Assembly (NCBI GenBank): GCA_964575425.1
Contig: CAZNRD010000085.1
Location: 1-6,822 of the forward strand
Direction: 5' to 3'
Length of the DNA stretch: 6,822 nucleotides
From: DATEAV01 sp964575425
GTDB lineage: Bacteria; Chloroflexota; Anaerolineae; Anaerolineales; E44-bin32
In this document: positions 6,578 through 6,822 of the stretch, piece by piece
Numbering within the stretch: the stretch's first letter is position 1
Layout: every line of letters starts with the position of its first letter
The notes under the pieces: model-generated
Databases searched by the model: none
What the model was told of the DNA's origin: nothing
Seen by the model: only the letters and a program-made list of their open reading frames with translations
Program-made: the position numbers and the translations under genes

Positions 6578-6822
6578 CTACGGCTCGTCCAACCGGAGCC
6601 GCTCAACCGCCCCGGCCTTCCGGTGCGCCCGCTGCAGATCAGCTCCCACCAGGCTGCTGTACCGAAGTGTCGTGCTGAGGCTCTCATGGCCGAGTAGCCT
6701 CCGCACCTCATCCAGCCCCGCCCCGCCCCGTAGCCAGCTCGTGGCCGCGAAGTGCCGAAGCGCGTGGGGATGAAGGCGTCGGTGTTCGGGTAGCCCTGCC
6801 TTCCGGCTCAGCCTGTGGAGGA
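6578..6822 (-). CDS. Tyrosine recombinase/integrase, C-terminal 80 residues (5' end outside window)
   Basis: C-terminal catalytic end of a phage-integrase/XerCD-type tyrosine recombinase, which cuts and rejoins DNA through a covalent 3'-phosphotyrosine intermediate. Visible residues, numbered from the first full codon at the right edge: HPHALRHFAATSWL at 17-30, giving the HxxR pair H19 and R22; then VRRLLGHESLSTTLRY at 39-54, with the GH dipeptide (H45) and the nucleophile Y54 nine residues later, exactly the family spacing. A 26-residue basic tail leads to the TAG at 6580-6578. The first catalytic Arg and the core-binding domain lie outside the window. It is on the same strand as the defence genes and ends about 260 bases upstream of the helicase. 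This could be an integrase of a mobile island carrying the operon or simply an older neighbour; 80 residues do not separate an element integrase from a Xer-like enzyme. Confidence 0.9.
   Translation of the reverse strand, partial: LHRLSRKAGLPEHRRLHPHALRHFAATSWLRGGAGLDEVRRLLGHESLSTTLRYSSLVGADLQRAHRKAGAVERLRLDEP

Noticed and set aside
6481..6711. Minus-strand ORF of 76 codons overlapping the recombinase end
   Set aside because: The overlapping frame encodes the HxxR, GH and Tyr motifs of the recombinase in correct order, so this one is a frame-shifted shadow.
6512..6820. CCTGTGGAG occurring at 6512-6520 and 6812-6820, considered as possible attachment-site repeats
   Set aside because: Only nine bases, with one copy inside recombinase coding sequence; expected by chance and not placed as att sites would be.

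Overview
The window is a GC-rich bacterial segment. Hand counts of sampled 60-base lines give about 63-75% GC across most of the helicase and about 66% over positions 1-420. All recognisable genes are on the minus strand, so the locus reads from right to left. No rRNA, tRNA, CRISPR array or insertion sequence was seen. The sequence does not identify the organism beyond a high-GC bacterium, possibly an environmental or metagenomic lineage.

Layout in transcription order: (1) 6822-6578, the last 80 codons of a tyrosine recombinase, cut by the right edge, with the HxxR, GH and catalytic Tyr motifs. (2) 6577-6315, a leader region with no recognised gene. It holds a doubtful 29-codon ORF whose stop overlaps the next start as ATGA. 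(3) 6314-2733, a complete SNF2-type helicase of 1193 aa with a C-terminal DUF3883 domain. (4) 2717-1044, a complete 557-aa protein with an N-terminal DUF262 domain and a C-terminal HNH-like domain, resembling GmrSD/BrxU-type nucleases. (5) 1044-1, the first 348 residues of a DUF1156-type DNA methyltransferase with a SAM-binding DPFAGGG motif, cut by the left edge before its catalytic motif.

The last three genes have a 15-nt gap and a TGATG overlap at their two junctions, so they are almost certainly one operon. A DrmD-like helicase beside a DUF1156 methylase is a pairing known from DISARM-related anti-phage clusters. The likely reading is a multi-gene DNA-modification defence system: the methylase marks host DNA and the helicase acts on unmarked invading DNA. 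The DUF262-HNH protein sits between them as a probable nuclease. It has lower GC (about 58% over 1081-1920) and may have been added to an older helicase-methylase pair. The adjacent recombinase fits a mobile or defence-island setting. The system continues left of this window, where the methylase end and perhaps a large ATPase gene would be expected.
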